64,000 nt of DNA from Selaginella tamariscina (GCA_003024785.1 PUQB01000324.1:273307-337306); one strand, 5' to 3'; positions 1 to 12,809 are shown, counted from the first letter of the stretch. Made by a program: numbers and translations. The notes: a model not told the origin generated them from the letters alone.

Positions 1-339
1 TCAATTTTGCAAGTGACAGTGCATAAATCGATCCGAACGGTGGAATCTTCCCTTCCGCAAGATCGATAGGACAATTGTAAGACCTGTGAATAATAGGAAG
101 AACTGTAGCTTTGTGCTTATCAAAAACGTCCTAAAAAGAGTGATACTTGGATGGTAGGGAAAAAGTATGAGAAGGAAAGAGATTGAAAACATAAGAGTCA
201 GATACAGGAGAGGTAAAAGAGAACGTAGGAGTTATGTCAGAGTTTTAACCCAAAAGGGCCAACACGTGGTTGCCAGGTGGCCATTCGGCGTCATCACCCT
301 GTGTGAGCAACGCTAAGTTTCCCAGAACAACCCCAACGA
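1..339. other. No recognisable gene
   Basis: This is the left edge of the window. A short purine-rich stretch on the plus strand gives a hydrophobic minus-strand reading frame without family features. From about 240 it grades into the CCCTAG-rich sequence of the repeat arm that follows. I see nothing coding here. Confidence 0.5.
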
Positions 340-1110
340 CCCCTAGGGTTAGACTCTAATGCCCAAGTGGACAGAAGACTTAGGGTTTAGCCTAAGTCTC
401 CCTAGAATGTCTGCCCCCAGAACCCTTGAGGGATAACCCTAGTTGACTTAGGGTTTAGCCTAAGTCTCCCTAAAGTGTCTACCCCAAAACCCCTTGAGGG
501 ATAACCCTAGTTGACTTAGGTCTTGCCCTAGAAGACCTAGACAGGCTCATGCCCTAACCCCATCAAGGAGACGTGTGTTCCACACATACCCCGTGACAGA
601 GCTAAGGCATTGTCACTTACCCCTTGAAATCACCCTCATCCGGGAGTACAACCCCTTTAGGGCGACAAGGGGTACCCTGAACCACAACTAACCCTAAAGT
701 GGCCAAGTTACACCCTAGACCTAGGGCTAGTACTTATGAGGACACGAGTGTGCGCCGTAGGCGACACGAGTTCTGCTAAGCAAACTCCCTAAGGCTAGGT
801 TTGGGATAACCCTAAGCACATGACCTTGCGAGTGCCTTACGAAAGGGCTTCTGCTAATGCTTAGGTTGTTCAACCCCTGGATTCCAAGGAGAACACTCCC
901 CTAGCCAAGTGTGCCAAAGCACAATAGTTACGAGACCTAACCTCCCTCAAGCGGATGCCCAAGGCTTAGCACCCTAGTGCAAGCACAAGCATGCCTGTTT
1001 GCTAGAGTATCCAACCCCTTAGCGACAAGCCCATGACATAACCCCAAAGGGCATGCCTCGGGCGTTGTACCATGTGACGTTTAGCCCAGTTCACATCCCC
1101 ATGTGACACT
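340..1110 (+). repeat. Repeat arm A, LTR-like, rich in CCCTAG/ACCCTA motifs
   Basis: This segment matches the reverse complement of about 4190-5130 over most of its length. Shared landmarks in the same order are ACAGAAGACTTAGGG, a stretch around GACAAGGGGTAC, GAGTATCCAACCCC, AAGGGCATGCCTC and GTACCATGTGAC. It also contains an internal direct duplication of about 65 bp (378-443 and 440-515). Because the two arms are inverted, they cannot be the two LTRs of one retroelement. They are more likely two insertions of the same terminal-repeat family, or a rearranged pair. This arm keeps many C/G positions that are T/A in the other arm. Confidence 0.6.
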
Positions 1111-1859
1111 GCCTTCCAAGATGTGGGCTATCATGCCATAGCCCTTAGATTCAAGAGTTGCACCAAGTACCACAAACGTGGTTCCTATATGCCAACTCTA
1201 GAACCCCTCAATGAACCCTCAGGAACCAGGTAACGTGAACCTGTCAAACAAGATCCCACGCCCACAGTTGGACAAGGACACGGATGTGCCTTGCTTGGCC
1301 GTGAGTGCTACACCTAGCTTGACGGAGGAGAGGCTGAGACAAGCCTCAACCTCTGCCTCTGGAACGTGCATTCCAACAAACCTCCTAGGCATGGATTCGC
1401 CAACGTTAAGGTAAGCTACCCGAAGTGGACGTACCCTGGCATCTGGAAGTTAGGGCGCACAACAGAGGGTTGTACCTTAACGACACAAGCTAAGCTTGCA
1501 CCGGCAGAAGAGCAACGAACTCATTCTGAACCCAGAGCTCTCCTACGTATACTCTACCTTATTTATGTGACGGAGCCCCCCTCTTTTCCTATTTGTTTAG
1601 TGGGCTGGCACTGAATTTAGCCCTTAGACAAATTAGCAATATGAGCTATAACTCACCCTTACTCCTACCCTAAACCCTACCCAAGGGGGTTTTAGGTGTG
1701 GTTAGGCACCTAGGGGTGTTCCTAACCCTACTTAACACGCCGAACTCATCTGCAAAGACCAATCACCTATTCGGACGTCAAAATTGGGAGTGAGTTTTAG
1801 AAGGAATCTAGCTTCGCTTAGAGTTTCCTGCAAATACCTAATGACACCCGGCCGACCAT
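1111..1859. other. Repeat-derived spacer, no gene
   Basis: The sequence continues the composition of the left repeat arm (CCCTAA/CCTAGG-rich) and ends near CACCCGGCCGACCATCACC. Two short plus-strand reading frames of 67 and 82 codons have no recognisable motif. It is probably retroelement non-coding sequence. Confidence 0.4.
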
Positions 1860-3860
1860 CACCAGATACCCAAGTGCACTAAGCGGGCCTTTCCTACTAC
1901 ATCTAGGGTCCATCAACATAATACAGTAGGTAACAATATCAACGTCTAAAGTAAAGGGTCGAGTCATAGTAAAAAACTATGACAAGTTATTTGAAAAGCA
2001 AAAAGATGAAAAGAAGTAGGATCAGTAACAAGTTCATGTATAGTAGTGGTAAGAACATAAAAAGGAGAATGAGGGAGTTGTGAATGAAAAAGAAGAAGGA
2101 TCTTGAATGATAGAACATAAGCAGAGTAATGAAAAGAGGCAAGATTAGGAAAAACCTGTGCTGATGTTGATGAGTGTACAAAATTGGAAAAATCCTGTAC
2201 ATAAGTATGTGAATGCACAGGAATGAGGAGAGTCTGCGAATGTGTTGATGAACGGACAGGAGGTAGATCTTGTTAAGAAAGAACCTTCGACACTAATACA
2301 GGAATAGGCACAGTCAATTCTATAGCTTGTATTGCCTTAGACACTAAGGTCATATCCTGCACGTGGGAAGGTACATGATTAATCTTAGTTGTCAAAGAGG
2401 AAAACATGAGCGTCCTAGACCTCCAGTCGATCTAAGGATTTGCAACCACAAACCATGGCATGCCCAAAACAATGGGAGTCGTCCGAGTCTTAATTAAGTT
2501 GAAGGAAATCAAATAATTGAATGCGCCATGAGTGCAAGAGAGAGGTGTGGTAGCATGGTAAACTGTGTCAGAAGCAATCAAACGACCATCAACGACCTTT
2601 ACAGAAACTGGACGCTTCAACTTTATCACCGGAATGCCATGCTGAGTTGCAAAAGTGTCATCCATAAAGCATGCATTTGCACCAATGCCTAACATGGTAG
2701 ACTCCTTGAGCTCTCGATTATTAAAGTGAATGTGTACATGAAACTTGAGTGATGAAATGGTGTGAGCAGCACCAATGGAGCCTACACTTATGTCCAACTT
2801 TGCAGCTCCTAGATGAAGTTGACATTAAAGTTTTTCGACTAAACTTTAGCTTCAACTTCACACGTTTTGAATTTCTTGGCTTTAATAGGACATTTTGCCA
2901 CCTTGTGTCCTGTTTCACCATAATATAAGCATAAGTTTTCACCATGACGACGTTGCTTCTCAGCAACTGAAAGTTGGCCACGCTTGTATTTGTTGACCTC
3001 CATAGGAACTACTCCAGAAGATGTCGTATGAATATGTGATACAGCTACAGGATTAGCTTGCAGGAGTTGCTAACAAGATTTTTTCTAATGACATTCGAAC
3101 AAACGATTGTCACAACAAATGACATGTTGCATAATCTTCGCTAAGGTTTGGGCATTTGGTAACATAAGGAGAAGGTCCTTCATGTCATCCCTTAACCCAA
3201 AATGGAAGTGTTCGATCAATACAGTTTCGTCCCATGGAATGTTTATGCAAAGTTGCTAAAATTCGGATGCATAAACAGAAACTAATTGGGATCCTTGTGC
3301 GAGCTTTTTTAACTTCGTGCATGCGGAACAATACTTATCGGAATTTCCAAAGCAGGCTTCAAAAGCAGTTACAAATCCTTTAAAGTCTTCTATCAATGGG
3401 TCGTCATGCTCTAGCAAAGGGGCAACCCAAACTCGTGGGGATCCAACTAGTAAAGATGTCAAAAGGCCAATCTTTTGTGCATCAATCAAGTAGCAGTGTG
3501 ATTGTATGCAAATCAAAAGCCTGATTTGATTAGGAAACCTTAAAAATGGTGCGATTGCAACCGAACTTCTCCGACATGCTAATCTTTGTCTCTAAAGAAG
3601 AGTTCGATGAAAAGGGAACCATGGATGCTCAAAAAAGAGCCTACGCAGTAGCCTTGGAGGATGCATCAGCAATTACATGCACCACGCTAGTGGAACCTTG
3701 CAAATCTATGACCACTTGGCGCAAAGTGGCCGGCTCATGAAGCAACATTTGGTGCTTGTGTTGAAATTGCTTAAAATCTGTCATGATCTGTGAAAAAAAA
3801 AAAAAAAAGAGGAAAACAAGGGAGAATCGAAGAATTATGAAAACAGTTATTATCAAACTA
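1860..3860 (-). mobile_element. Ty3/gypsy-type retroelement fossil: gag and protease part
   Basis: Read on the minus strand, about 3850-3250 gives a retrotransposon gag-type sequence (a stretch ending around KLKKLAQGSQLVSVYASEF resembles the conserved end of the gag domain). About 3000-2850 gives a CCHC-like zinc-knuckle neighbourhood, and 2797-2432 gives a retropepsin-like domain: an LGIGANACFMDD segment in place of the usual DSGA block, then VVDGR and VLGMPW. This order (gag, knuckle, protease) fits Ty3/gypsy. No reverse transcriptase or integrase is visible in the window on this side. The copy is broken, with several breaks, and looks old. Confidence 0.7.
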
Positions 3861-4189
3861 TCAAGCCACGACCTAAGAGCATGATAAAAATAAAGAGGCT
3901 TGACTCAAGAGCAAGACAAAAGTAAGAAACATAACAAAAATTATCATAAAATGACTGGTGTTGATAGTACAACAATTAGGTTGAAGCTTTTATATTCACA
4001 ACTCCAAGAGCTAATCTAGCATAAGCTAAAAATAATACTCTAGGAGCTAATCTAGGCATGAGCTAAAAATAATGTCCCTTATCCTGTAAGTATATCATGT
4101 ATCCCGTATCTGTATTTTATATCATGTATTCTATATCGGTCGTGACATGTTCTATAGGTGACATATATGAGTCACAATTAAGGCATCAT

Positions 4190-5130
4190 GTGTAACCTTG
4201 AATTTGACGGGCTATAGTGAGATAAACCACATTTTGAAAAACAGAGTTATATAAAAATGTGATACTAGGCTAAATGTCACATGGTACAACACTGAGGCAT
4301 GCCCTTTGGGTTTTCTTATAAACTTAATGCCAAGGGGTTGGATACTCTAGCAAGCATGTGTGTTTGTCAAGGTCATTGGGAATGTTCCCATCTGGGAATG
4401 GTCCATGTGGAGTAACTGTATCAAGACGACATCTCAAAAAGTTGGGAGCGGGGGAGCCCATAGAATAAAATATTCCATAAAAAGGCAAAGATAAAATAGA
4501 ATATTCATAAAAAGGCACCTATAGAATAGAATATTCTATAATAAAAGTAACCTATTGGCCATACACTAAGTCCACTATTCACTAAGTCCAGATGTGACCA
4601 ATGGCCATGGCCCATGGCACATACTATCTTGTGCGGTACGGTGGGGCATGGCATACCGTTCCAAAAACACACTCCCAAGCCCTGAAATGCCAAACCCAGT
4701 GACCTTGGTGTTTGTGCTTGCATTATAGTGTTAAGCCTTGGGTATTCGTTCAAGAAAGGTTATATCTCATAACTAGGTGTAATATTGGCACACATTTGTA
4801 GTGTTTTCCTTAGGATTCAAGGATTGAACACATTATAAGAACCATTTTATGAGGCACTTACAAAGTTATGTACTTAGGATTATTTAAATTTAACCTAAAA
4901 AAGTTTATTTAATAATGTCCTCACTAAGTATTAATCTTAAATACAAAATATGATTTGGCTAGGGTTAGTCATGTTTTAATGTACCCCTTGTTGTTCTAAA
5001 GGGTTGTAACTTTGTCATAGGGATATGTGTAAAACATGTCTTTTTAACAGGGTTAAGGCATGGACTCAGATTATTTTCTAAAGTTCAAAAGATAATTATT
5101 TTAAAATAAAACCCTAAGTCTTCTGTCTAT
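4190..5130 (-). repeat. Repeat arm B, inverted and AT-enriched relative of arm A
   Basis: The reverse complement of this block follows 340-1110 in order but is far richer in A/T. Many positions that read C or G in arm A read T or A here, as expected after long cytosine methylation and deamination. It includes AGAATATTC-type palindromes around 4435-4545. Confidence in the homology is good; the family is not identified. Confidence 0.6.
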
Positions 5131-5367
5131 TTGTACATTTAAGTCAAATTCTTAATTTCATCTTGAAAGATTTATCATCACTCACACGTGATATTGATGT
5201 TAAACGATCACTTAACAACCACATGTTACCCTTCAAATTAGAAAATTTAATAATTAGAGTACATAATATAAATTAAAAAGACCTTCAGGTTAATACATTT
5301 CATCTGTACATGATTTGCTATTGAAGTGATCAGTATCCTAAACTTGTTAGAGAAGATACAATGGCAG

Positions 5368-5793
5368 GCCGGGATTGCTGGATTAGAACTCCTCAACGAG
5401 CCAAATCCAAAGTTTAAGGATTATTACAGCGGTTACAACATGATCTGGCAGAAATACTGTGCCAGTTTGTGCCTGGAGATTCAACGGATGGTTCCAAGTT
5501 GATGCCAGCCGGTGATTGATGTATACTACTTTCAATCGTGACTTGAAGACCACTTGGATTACGTGAATAATAATTTCCACTAAACTGAATGCTGTCAACG
5601 GTGCTCAGTGTTTGTCGGTAAAGAAAGGTTTGTTTTTTCGTTGTACTATGATGACAATCTTTCAGGGAAATGGATGAACGAGTGGAATACAGCTGACCGC
5701 GACACAGGCAGCTACTATCAATTTGGAGATGCACAGATGGAGGTGTTTGGTAGAGCTTCATTTGGTTGGGCTTACTGGGCACTCAGAATGTAA
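5368..5793 (+). pseudogene. GH5 exo-beta-1,3-glucanase-like fragment
   Basis: The first exon (about 5368-5617) reads AGIAGLELLNEP, the GH5 acid/base motif (LNEP), then a YYSGYNMIWQKYC segment and DVYYF. A GTAAAG donor at 5618 and a TTTCAG acceptor ending at 5665 join it to an exon (5666-5789) that reads GKWMNEW, then FGDAQMEVFGRASFGWAYWALRM. This matches the C-terminal part of plant glucan 1,3-beta-glucosidase-like GH5 proteins. At the splice junction the usual VGEW reads VGKW, so the catalytic nucleophile Glu is replaced by Lys. The first exon also needs at least one frame change near 5510-5560, and the N-terminal half of the enzyme is absent. I call it a decayed host gene fragment. The family call is fairly firm; inactivity is inferred. 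Confidence 0.65.
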
Positions 5794-7020
5794 ACAAACA
5801 GTAGTGTATCTTGCGAGTTCCAAAAGGCAATGCTAACTGGCCAAACTGACGTCATTCACAACCTTAGCATGCTCTTCTGAATGAATCAAGCAAGTCATGC
5901 GCAAAAACCCAAAGTGATGTTAACGTCCCAAGACACAGCAGCTCAAAGTCTACACCGTCCTCATCAATGTGCCAGAGTGCGGAAAGATGAACACACCAGA
6001 TTACCTTCATCCGACGGTCTAGGTCCATGGCGTCAGCAGCCGTCCGATCCGCGATCAAAATTCCCACGGCCGTCGATCGCGCGTCAACTTATAGTGTTTA
6101 CTCTGAAAACCGATTTGTTTGATCCAACGGAAGTTTTTATTCAATTGGGTGCATGTCAGAAATCCGTGCGAAGTCATCATTTATGATTGCAAGGGCATTC
6201 ATAAGTCAACTGATTTTAGGTATTCGCCTGCTACGAGCGGTTCAAGATGGATTACGTCCAGGGTGTTCTTTTGTTGCTCCTGTGAAGAATTCTGTGCTCT
6301 TCTGCCTTTTGAGGGATGCAGACTACAGGTGAAAGTGGTTCCTTGAAAAGGGTTGTCAGTTTCATTGAGAAGCCCTGAATGGGAATGAGAAGTTCAATTC
6401 CTAGTCGATGGTAGATGCAGTGGATGTGTTTGGGACACCAGTGTACAACTCTGACGAGAGATCGGCCGTGTAAAAGGATCTGAAGCAACTTTGGAATACA
6501 GGTCCAGGTCTCATCTGGTTGTGCATTGAGGTTAAGAACGCTAACCTTAATTAGGTCTGTTGCTCTAAAGCAGACTTTGCGGGACGAGTACGATAAGTTG
6601 GCTGGGATGACGTCAAAGCGTACACTGGGCTGTTCCTTGGCGCACCAAGCGATGGCTGCCGCCAGTATGCCAAGGAAATTATGTGGGAACGCAACCAGAG
6701 ATAGCGAAGGTTGGGAAGTGATTGAAGCTGTGGCCGAACCTACAGATGCTGAGATTGTAGACGTGCTCCAAGAGGACGAATACTGGAACACGGTTTTCAT
6801 CATTTCAGCAAAAGTGATGTGAAGATGGTGCAGCGGCGATCCAGCTTCCGAGGGACTGGGCCGTAGAAAAGTCTATGAGATCGTCCCAACTTAAGTTACA
6901 ACGGGGAGTGTTGCTCGAGCTACGTGAGCAAGGTGTACATGAGACAAAGAAAGAGCAGCTGAAGCCACATGCTAGATGGCCGTTTCACCCAGTTGTTCCA
7001 GTTGTGCTGCTTTACCCCAA
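5794..7020. other. Unassigned region with overlapping reading frames on both strands
   Basis: A minus-strand frame of 183 codons (6252-6803) and a plus-strand frame of 98 codons (6526-6822, ending near EAVAEPTDAEIVDVLQ) overlap here. Neither has a motif I recognise. The plus-strand frame has the more natural acidic, helical composition and could be an exon of a host gene. The stretch 5794-6250 shows nothing coding. Confidence 0.3.
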
Positions 7021-7031
7021 AAACAACCCGT

Positions 7032-7111
<80 letters not shown>
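7032..7111. repeat. Microsatellite (TA)n-(GA)n
   Basis: A run of alternating TA passes directly into a long run of GA. The same compound TATATA-GAGAGA structure recurs at 7399-7460, 12821-12884 and about 13749-13772. This suggests a common source, such as tails left by a repeat family. The peptide-like reading frames across it are low-complexity artefacts. Confidence 0.9.
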
Positions 7112-7114
<3 letters not shown>

Positions 7115-7395
7115 CATGTATAGAGAGAAGCATGTCACAAATATTCAAAGGTGACAAACAAATTCCAGTAGCGCTGCTGCGTGCAAATGCAGGGTGATCT
7201 ATATGAACCATTGAAACTGTACGAAGAAAGCAACAACGACAACTTCCTCGTTTTCGTATAAAGCAGTTTGGAATTTTAAACTAATGGTAACACGTAGTTA
7301 AGTTTGTGTACAAGTTTAACCCAGGCGATAATGCTGCAAGCTTCTTCCCTCTCTGAGTTACTGATTGAATTATCTGTTTTGATGAGTTGATTATA

Positions 7396-7398
<3 letters not shown>

Positions 7399-7460
<62 letters not shown>
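7399..7460. repeat. Microsatellite (TA)n-(GA)n, second copy
   Basis: Same compound TA-to-GA repeat as at 7032, followed by a short CA run. It lies between the unassigned region and the EF-hand exon. Confidence 0.85.
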
Positions 7461-7461
<1 letters not shown>

Positions 7462-7680
7462 CGCACACACACACAAAAACCCATAGGAGTTTATACAAAC
7501 AGTAATATCCAGTTAGAATATTCTAGCAATATACGTTTAGGTCATCTTACAATAACCTTTAAAGGTTTCTACCTTTAAGGTATTAGTATAAATAGCCTCT
7601 CTAGCTTAGGATGTTCTATAGGAAAAGTTTTTCTACAATCTTAATATGGGTGTTGTGATCTTGGATGGTTCTAATATCAG

Positions 7681-8005
7681 ATCCTTTGGAAGGATACAAA
7701 GGTATTCCAGGAGTTTATCAGGCAGGAATTCAACAACTTAGACGCAGAGAAAAGGCTTTATTTCAAGGACATGTTTTGGGGAGAAGATGAACTTCTTAAA
7801 CTCGGTTGACGAGCTTGACAATGAGGAGATCACTTCCTTGTCTATGTTTGATGCTGACCAAGATGGCAAAATAGACATGAAAGAGTTTGGGAGCCAGTTG
7901 GAGTCTCTCTTGCTAGTAATGGCCGCAGGCCTTGAGCAGCCTATGTTCATGGTTTTGAGTGAAAATAGCCTGCTTCAAGATGTTGCAAAGTATATTGGTG
8001 CTTGA
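7681..8005 (+). CDS. EF-hand calcium-binding protein, terminal exon (one frame change)
   Basis: After a likely acceptor (CTAATATCAG, ending at 7680) the frame reads ILWKDTKVFQEFIRQEFNN, then LDAEKRLYFKDMFWGEDELL. After a shift of frame near 7795 it continues NSVDELDNEEITSL and the EF-hand loop DADQDGKIDMKEF. That loop has Asp, Asp, Asp, Lys, Asp and Glu at the calcium-coordinating spacing. It ends DVAKYIGA, with a stop at 8003-8005 and an AATAAA at 8032-8037. The loop is convincing, but I do not recognise the exact protein family. Upstream exons are not found. The frame change may be a sequencing indel or the mark of a pseudogene. Confidence 0.55.
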
Positions 8006-8037
8006 CATGCTTATTGTAATGATTTTGGATCAATAAA

Positions 8038-9974
8038 GCTTTTCTTCAAACTAGTGTCTGTGTTTGTGTGTGCGTGTGCGTGTGCGCGGGCTTACTCGTA
8101 CGTGTTTTACTACTTGCTAAGGCGCTTTGCACACACATATGGGTGTTAATTTATATGATATTTTGAATATTTAATTGATCACGCTCAATTAAAACAAGAA
8201 GTATTATAGATAATAAATTCTGAAACATGTATATGTGTAAAGTTAGAATTTCTTATTTAAATTTGCAAATTTACTTATTATTAGAGACTGAGGGTACATA
8301 GTCACACCAAGTAATTTTTATATATTCTGTGTATAGATTTTTAGTTGAAGGTTAACCTGTTACTTACGACTAGGAGATTAAAAGTTAAGTCGTGAGTTTG
8401 AATTTTCATTTTATAAGTTATAAATTATAATAAAATTAACATATTTATCTGAAACAAATAATGAAATTATAGTTTATTTTCTAACCTTTATATAAAATTA
8501 TACTTTACTTTCTGACCTTTACAGGATTAATTTAAATATATTAATTTAATTTAATTTAATTAATTTATATATTAAATTTTAAATTATATTTCTATTTAAA
8601 TATTTTATAACTTAAAAGAAATATGCAAAAACAATATTTTTAATGAAATTAGGTGGGGACAGCACCTCCCTTATAAATTTTTTGTACATAATCAACAGTG
8701 TTGATCACACACACGCGCACGCACAGGCTTTTTTGAAATGCATGTCTTGAAGACGGCAATTTACATTATATTCACCTACAACTTCGGCCGTGTTTGTATA
8801 CATAATTGTTCAGAGATATGCTGCTTTCATGTCATTTTCAATTACTTTACACAGTGTTAATATTTAACGCAATGTGTACGCACAGTGCGTGCGAGTGAGT
8901 ATATTCTATAGACATGTACACATATAAATACACAAATACAGTATCATTTTATGAGTTTAAATGTGGCGCCGCCTATGGTGGGAAGCCATGTGGCAATAAA
9001 TCACCGTTTTGACCAGCATGACCGGACCTAGGTATGCGTGTTAGTGGAAGGCAATAAGAAGAATATTCTAATTTTCAAAATAATATACCATCTTTTACTA
9101 GTGTGTGGGGGAATGTCTATTTCTTTTTCTGTACAAAGTCCTAGTTGCAGAATGCAGACAGTGCACTCTCTCGTGACACCCAAGCTATGTACTTATATAT
9201 ATGTATTTATATACATATATATGTTAGTGACCTGTTATATATCATTTTGTACACAAAAATATATGTATTTATACAAAAGGGCAATGTCAGTAGCACTTCT
9301 AGATAGTAAAGCCCATGTGCAATCAACCAACATGCATTGCAGTCCATCCATCCCTTTCAATTCAATTCTTCAGTAAAAAAAAAAATTAAAGTACTTGAAA
9401 ATGAGATCTCCTTTTACCATGGATTCTCAAGAAAATGACATGAAAACCGCATATCTCTGGCTCATTCTGCAACAAATAGCCAAAGTTCTTGTTAAAAACG
9501 GCCTATCTTGACCTCCCTCTGCTTAATTATGAAGATTAAGTAAGTTTAATTAAATGAATGAACTGAATGGGTAGCTTGCTTCTGTTATAGTTGCAGACAG
9601 GCACACACAGAGAAACTGGGTCCACCTTACCAAACTTTCACACACATACCATTTAAAAAATACAAGTAGAGATTCAACTGACAAAAGCTTCATATAGATG
9701 CTTCTTTTCTCCCTCTTATTCACTCCAAAGTGTCTGCTGGTTGCTCAGCCAATCTCCCAGTAGAGCCCATAAAGTCCACAACTTCCCATTTAGTATATCA
9801 TATCATGCTCCTCATATATTCATTCATTCACCTCTACTGTCCCGCTGTATCTCATATAATAACAAGGCTTTCTCCCTACACATGAACACAACAAGCATCA
9901 AAGTCACTACTTGTGTTTGAAAATTTCAACAGGAACTCACCTACATTGTAAGGATTTCTTGTTAAGCTAGCTAG
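8038..9974. other. AT-rich intergenic region, promoter side of the PR-1 gene
   Basis: There is no convincing gene. It holds short CA/TG runs, AT-rich stretches and a spurious 112-codon frame at 9038-9376. A W-box-like TTGACC occurs near 9011 and a TATATTC-type AT box near 9816. Both are plausible for a defence-type PR-1 promoter but unproven. Confidence 0.4.
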
Positions 9975-10473
9975 ATGGGTTTCCCTGGTATACCACTTAT
10001 ACTGCTGGTGGTGCTCCAAGTGGCAGACGCGAGTTTTTGGCAACCGAGATACAACAACTTCATTGCGGAGTTCATGTACGGTCAGAACAGAGCGAGGTAC
10101 AATGTAGGAGTTCCCCCATTAGTGTGGGACAACCGGCTTGCCGGATATGCCCAGTGGTGGGCAAATCAGAAGCAGGCTTCTGGGAACTGTTACCTCCAGC
10201 ATTCAGGAGGACCGTACGGGGAGAACATATTCTGGGGCGCGGTAAGCCGTGGAGGCCGAGTGAGGCAGTAGAGGCATGGGTGGATGAGAGGAACTGGTAT
10301 GATTACTACTCAACTCGTGTATAGACAACGATGACTGTGGGCACTACACACAGATTGTGTGGAGGACGTCCAGGAGAGTCGGGTGTGCAAGAGTCACTTG
10401 TGCGGACGGGGATGTGTTCATGATCTGTAATTATGATCCTCCAGGGAACTACATTGGTGAGAGACCTTACTAA
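9975..10473 (+). pseudogene. Pathogenesis-related protein 1 (CAP superfamily), two frame changes
   Basis: PR-1 proteins are small secreted CAP-domain proteins induced in plant defence. The start MGFPGIPLILLVVLQVADAS is a signal peptide. It is followed by the CAP core in order: FIAEFMYGQNRARYNVG, PLVWDNRLAGYAQWWANQ, LQHSGGPYGENIFWG, then [17 protein letters not shown], then [21 protein letters not shown], and the end [16 protein letters not shown] before a TAA at 10471-10473. The whole family length (about 165 residues) is present and the six cysteine region is recognisable. The frame changes near 10240 and again near 10312, so the gene cannot give one continuous product as read. It is single-exon, as usual for PR-1. 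It is either a young pseudogene or an assembly error. Confidence 0.85.
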
Positions 10474-11103
10474 CCCGAATAGGGAGACCTTTACTAGTGT
10501 GTATACAATTTTCATCACTTAATAATACCGCCATGTTTATCTCATCATAAGTAAAACACACACACAGGATATCTCCAGAAACATGTACGTATATAGAATG
10601 CATATAGTCTTGTGTTATGTAATGGCGGGAATGTGTTTAAAATATGTATCTACAATCCTCATAGAACCCAGTGTATCTATGTATTTGTGTGTTCATATCT
10701 GGGTATGAAACATAAATACATCGTGTGCGTGGGGTGTAAAATCTACAGTTATGTGCACACACACTCAGACACACACAGACGTGCAGTGCACTTTATAGCT
10801 TTGTTCTCTGCTCCTCCATAAAAGAAAAGCAAAGGTGAATCGGTTGGAGAAGAAAGAATACGTATTCTAATACATGTTGATATCCAGTTCATGAGCAACA
10901 TAAATATATATACATATATATAAAAGCGAAAGGAATTTAATGAGGATAATAATAAATGACTTTGATGGGAATGTGAAATGTGGTTGAAGCAAGTTGTTTT
11001 CTTACAAGGTTGCCAGTGTGTGTGTGTGTGCGTCTGTGTGTGGAGAGAAAGAGAGAGAGAGCAGCTAATACTAAGAAGGTATACATACATATTTTGGAAT
11101 TAC
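10474..11103. other. Intergenic stretch between two converging genes
   Basis: CA/TG microsatellite runs and AT-rich sequence lie between the 3' ends of the PR-1 gene (+) and the FYVE-Ysc84 gene (-). A last exon of the latter could lie here, but none is convincing. Confidence 0.4.
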
Positions 11104-11394
11104 CTGTTCAAAGAGCTCTGCAAGAGCGTCATACAAAGCTGCAGCTGCTCTAGGTCTGGGCATATTCCCAAGAAGTATCTCACCCGTAGAAATCGACAAA
11201 TCCCCATAAAATTGTGCGTTCGTATAATTCCTGGTAGCGACTACATTACCCTCCAGCGAGCAACCAATAAAGGCACCTAGGAAACACGTAGATAAAACCA
11301 GTATGTTTTGGCATGCGTGTAGACTACTGTTTATATACTGAACAGTTAATTAAAAAACAACTATTTAGATCTACGGTTGAACATTATGTTTTCC

Positions 11395-11432
<38 letters not shown>

Positions 11433-12208
11433 ACACAAACACAACACACAGACATGCTGTATTTCTACATTACGACACATGTATTTGAGTAGATACAAAG
11501 TGACAACTTACAACAGAAACTCTAAGAGATTACAGACACATAAAGTTGTACGTAAATACATATGTACATACAGATACGCATGTATAGGATGGTGTGGCTG
11601 TACAATACTAATATTTTCTGCAGCTCTAAACACACGCACATACACACGCACCTTTGCTGCAGCTGTAGGTGTAGCAAGCTGCAGAACCTCCGTCTCCGGC
11701 TCGGAAGTCGGCCTCAGCGGCCCTTCCAATGGGACCCGCAGCTGCACTTAACTCAGCACCAACCGATAAGTGTATCCGGCCTCCAAATGCTTTCACGGCC
11801 TCCTCCGTCCTCAACACTATTATATAGTCTGTCAGCTCCCCTCCTGCCTGTTATATATAAAATCACAATAATACATATTATATAAAACATACATTATATA
11901 TCAAAAACTATCTCGAATCAATATAGTTCATCCCTCTATTTAATAACACACACACACACACACACAGAGGAGTGACAATGATTCCACGTGCGTAATGCGT
12001 AGTGTATATTACACATTACTACATACTGCATACTAACTATATTCCAAAATTAATTATTTACGGTTAGCTTAATGACAAGACAAACTAAAATCCGCTCTCA
12101 GCATACAAACATACAACTACCCATACACACATCTAACCATAATGACCACATATATGTGTGAAAAATCAAGCCTTACATTTTTCACTATAATATGGCGTGC
12201 GTGCATGT

Positions 12209-12258
<50 letters not shown>

Positions 12259-12621
12259 AGAGAGGAGAGAGAGAGATGAACAGTTTATTCCAAGTACACT
12301 CTTGTATATAGATGTATGATATGAAAATGTATGCATCTTCATTCACATTATACAAGGTCGTTACACAGATACACACGCACGCGGACGTAAAAGACATACC
12401 TGGAATCCCCAGCCAATACCGCAGGATGCTATAGCAGAGGGTGCAGACCATGATCCATCCCTACGTTGAGCAACAACAAGGCCGGTTCCAATCTTATATG
12501 TAATTCCCAAACCAGCCTTAAAACACGTTAAAAATCGCTAAACCCTTTGCTCCTCTTAATACAGTCTGGTATTGATTCTTCCGGCTTCAACTTAGCAAGC
12601 TAAACCATCAATTAAAACTAT

Positions 12622-12656
<35 letters not shown>

Positions 12657-12809
12657 ATGTATGCATATGTACCTATACAAAACCTTGAAGAACAGCACAC
12701 ATACATATCTAAATCCACAAACATATACACAAACATGCATAACATCATCTAGCTCATGCATGCATGTGTGTGTTGTGTATGGGTGAGTAATATACATATA
12801 ATAAATATA

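Noticed and set aside
340-5130. The two related arms as the LTR pair of the gypsy-type fossil
   Set aside because: LTRs of one element must be direct repeats. These arms are inverted, and no primer site was found next to either.
6972-7211. Frames with long Ser-Leu or Arg-Glu repeats
   Set aside because: They are translations of the (GA)n microsatellite and not conserved protein.
9038-9376. A 112-residue plus-strand protein
   Set aside because: Low-complexity Tyr/Ile-rich translation of AT-rich DNA without splice or domain support.
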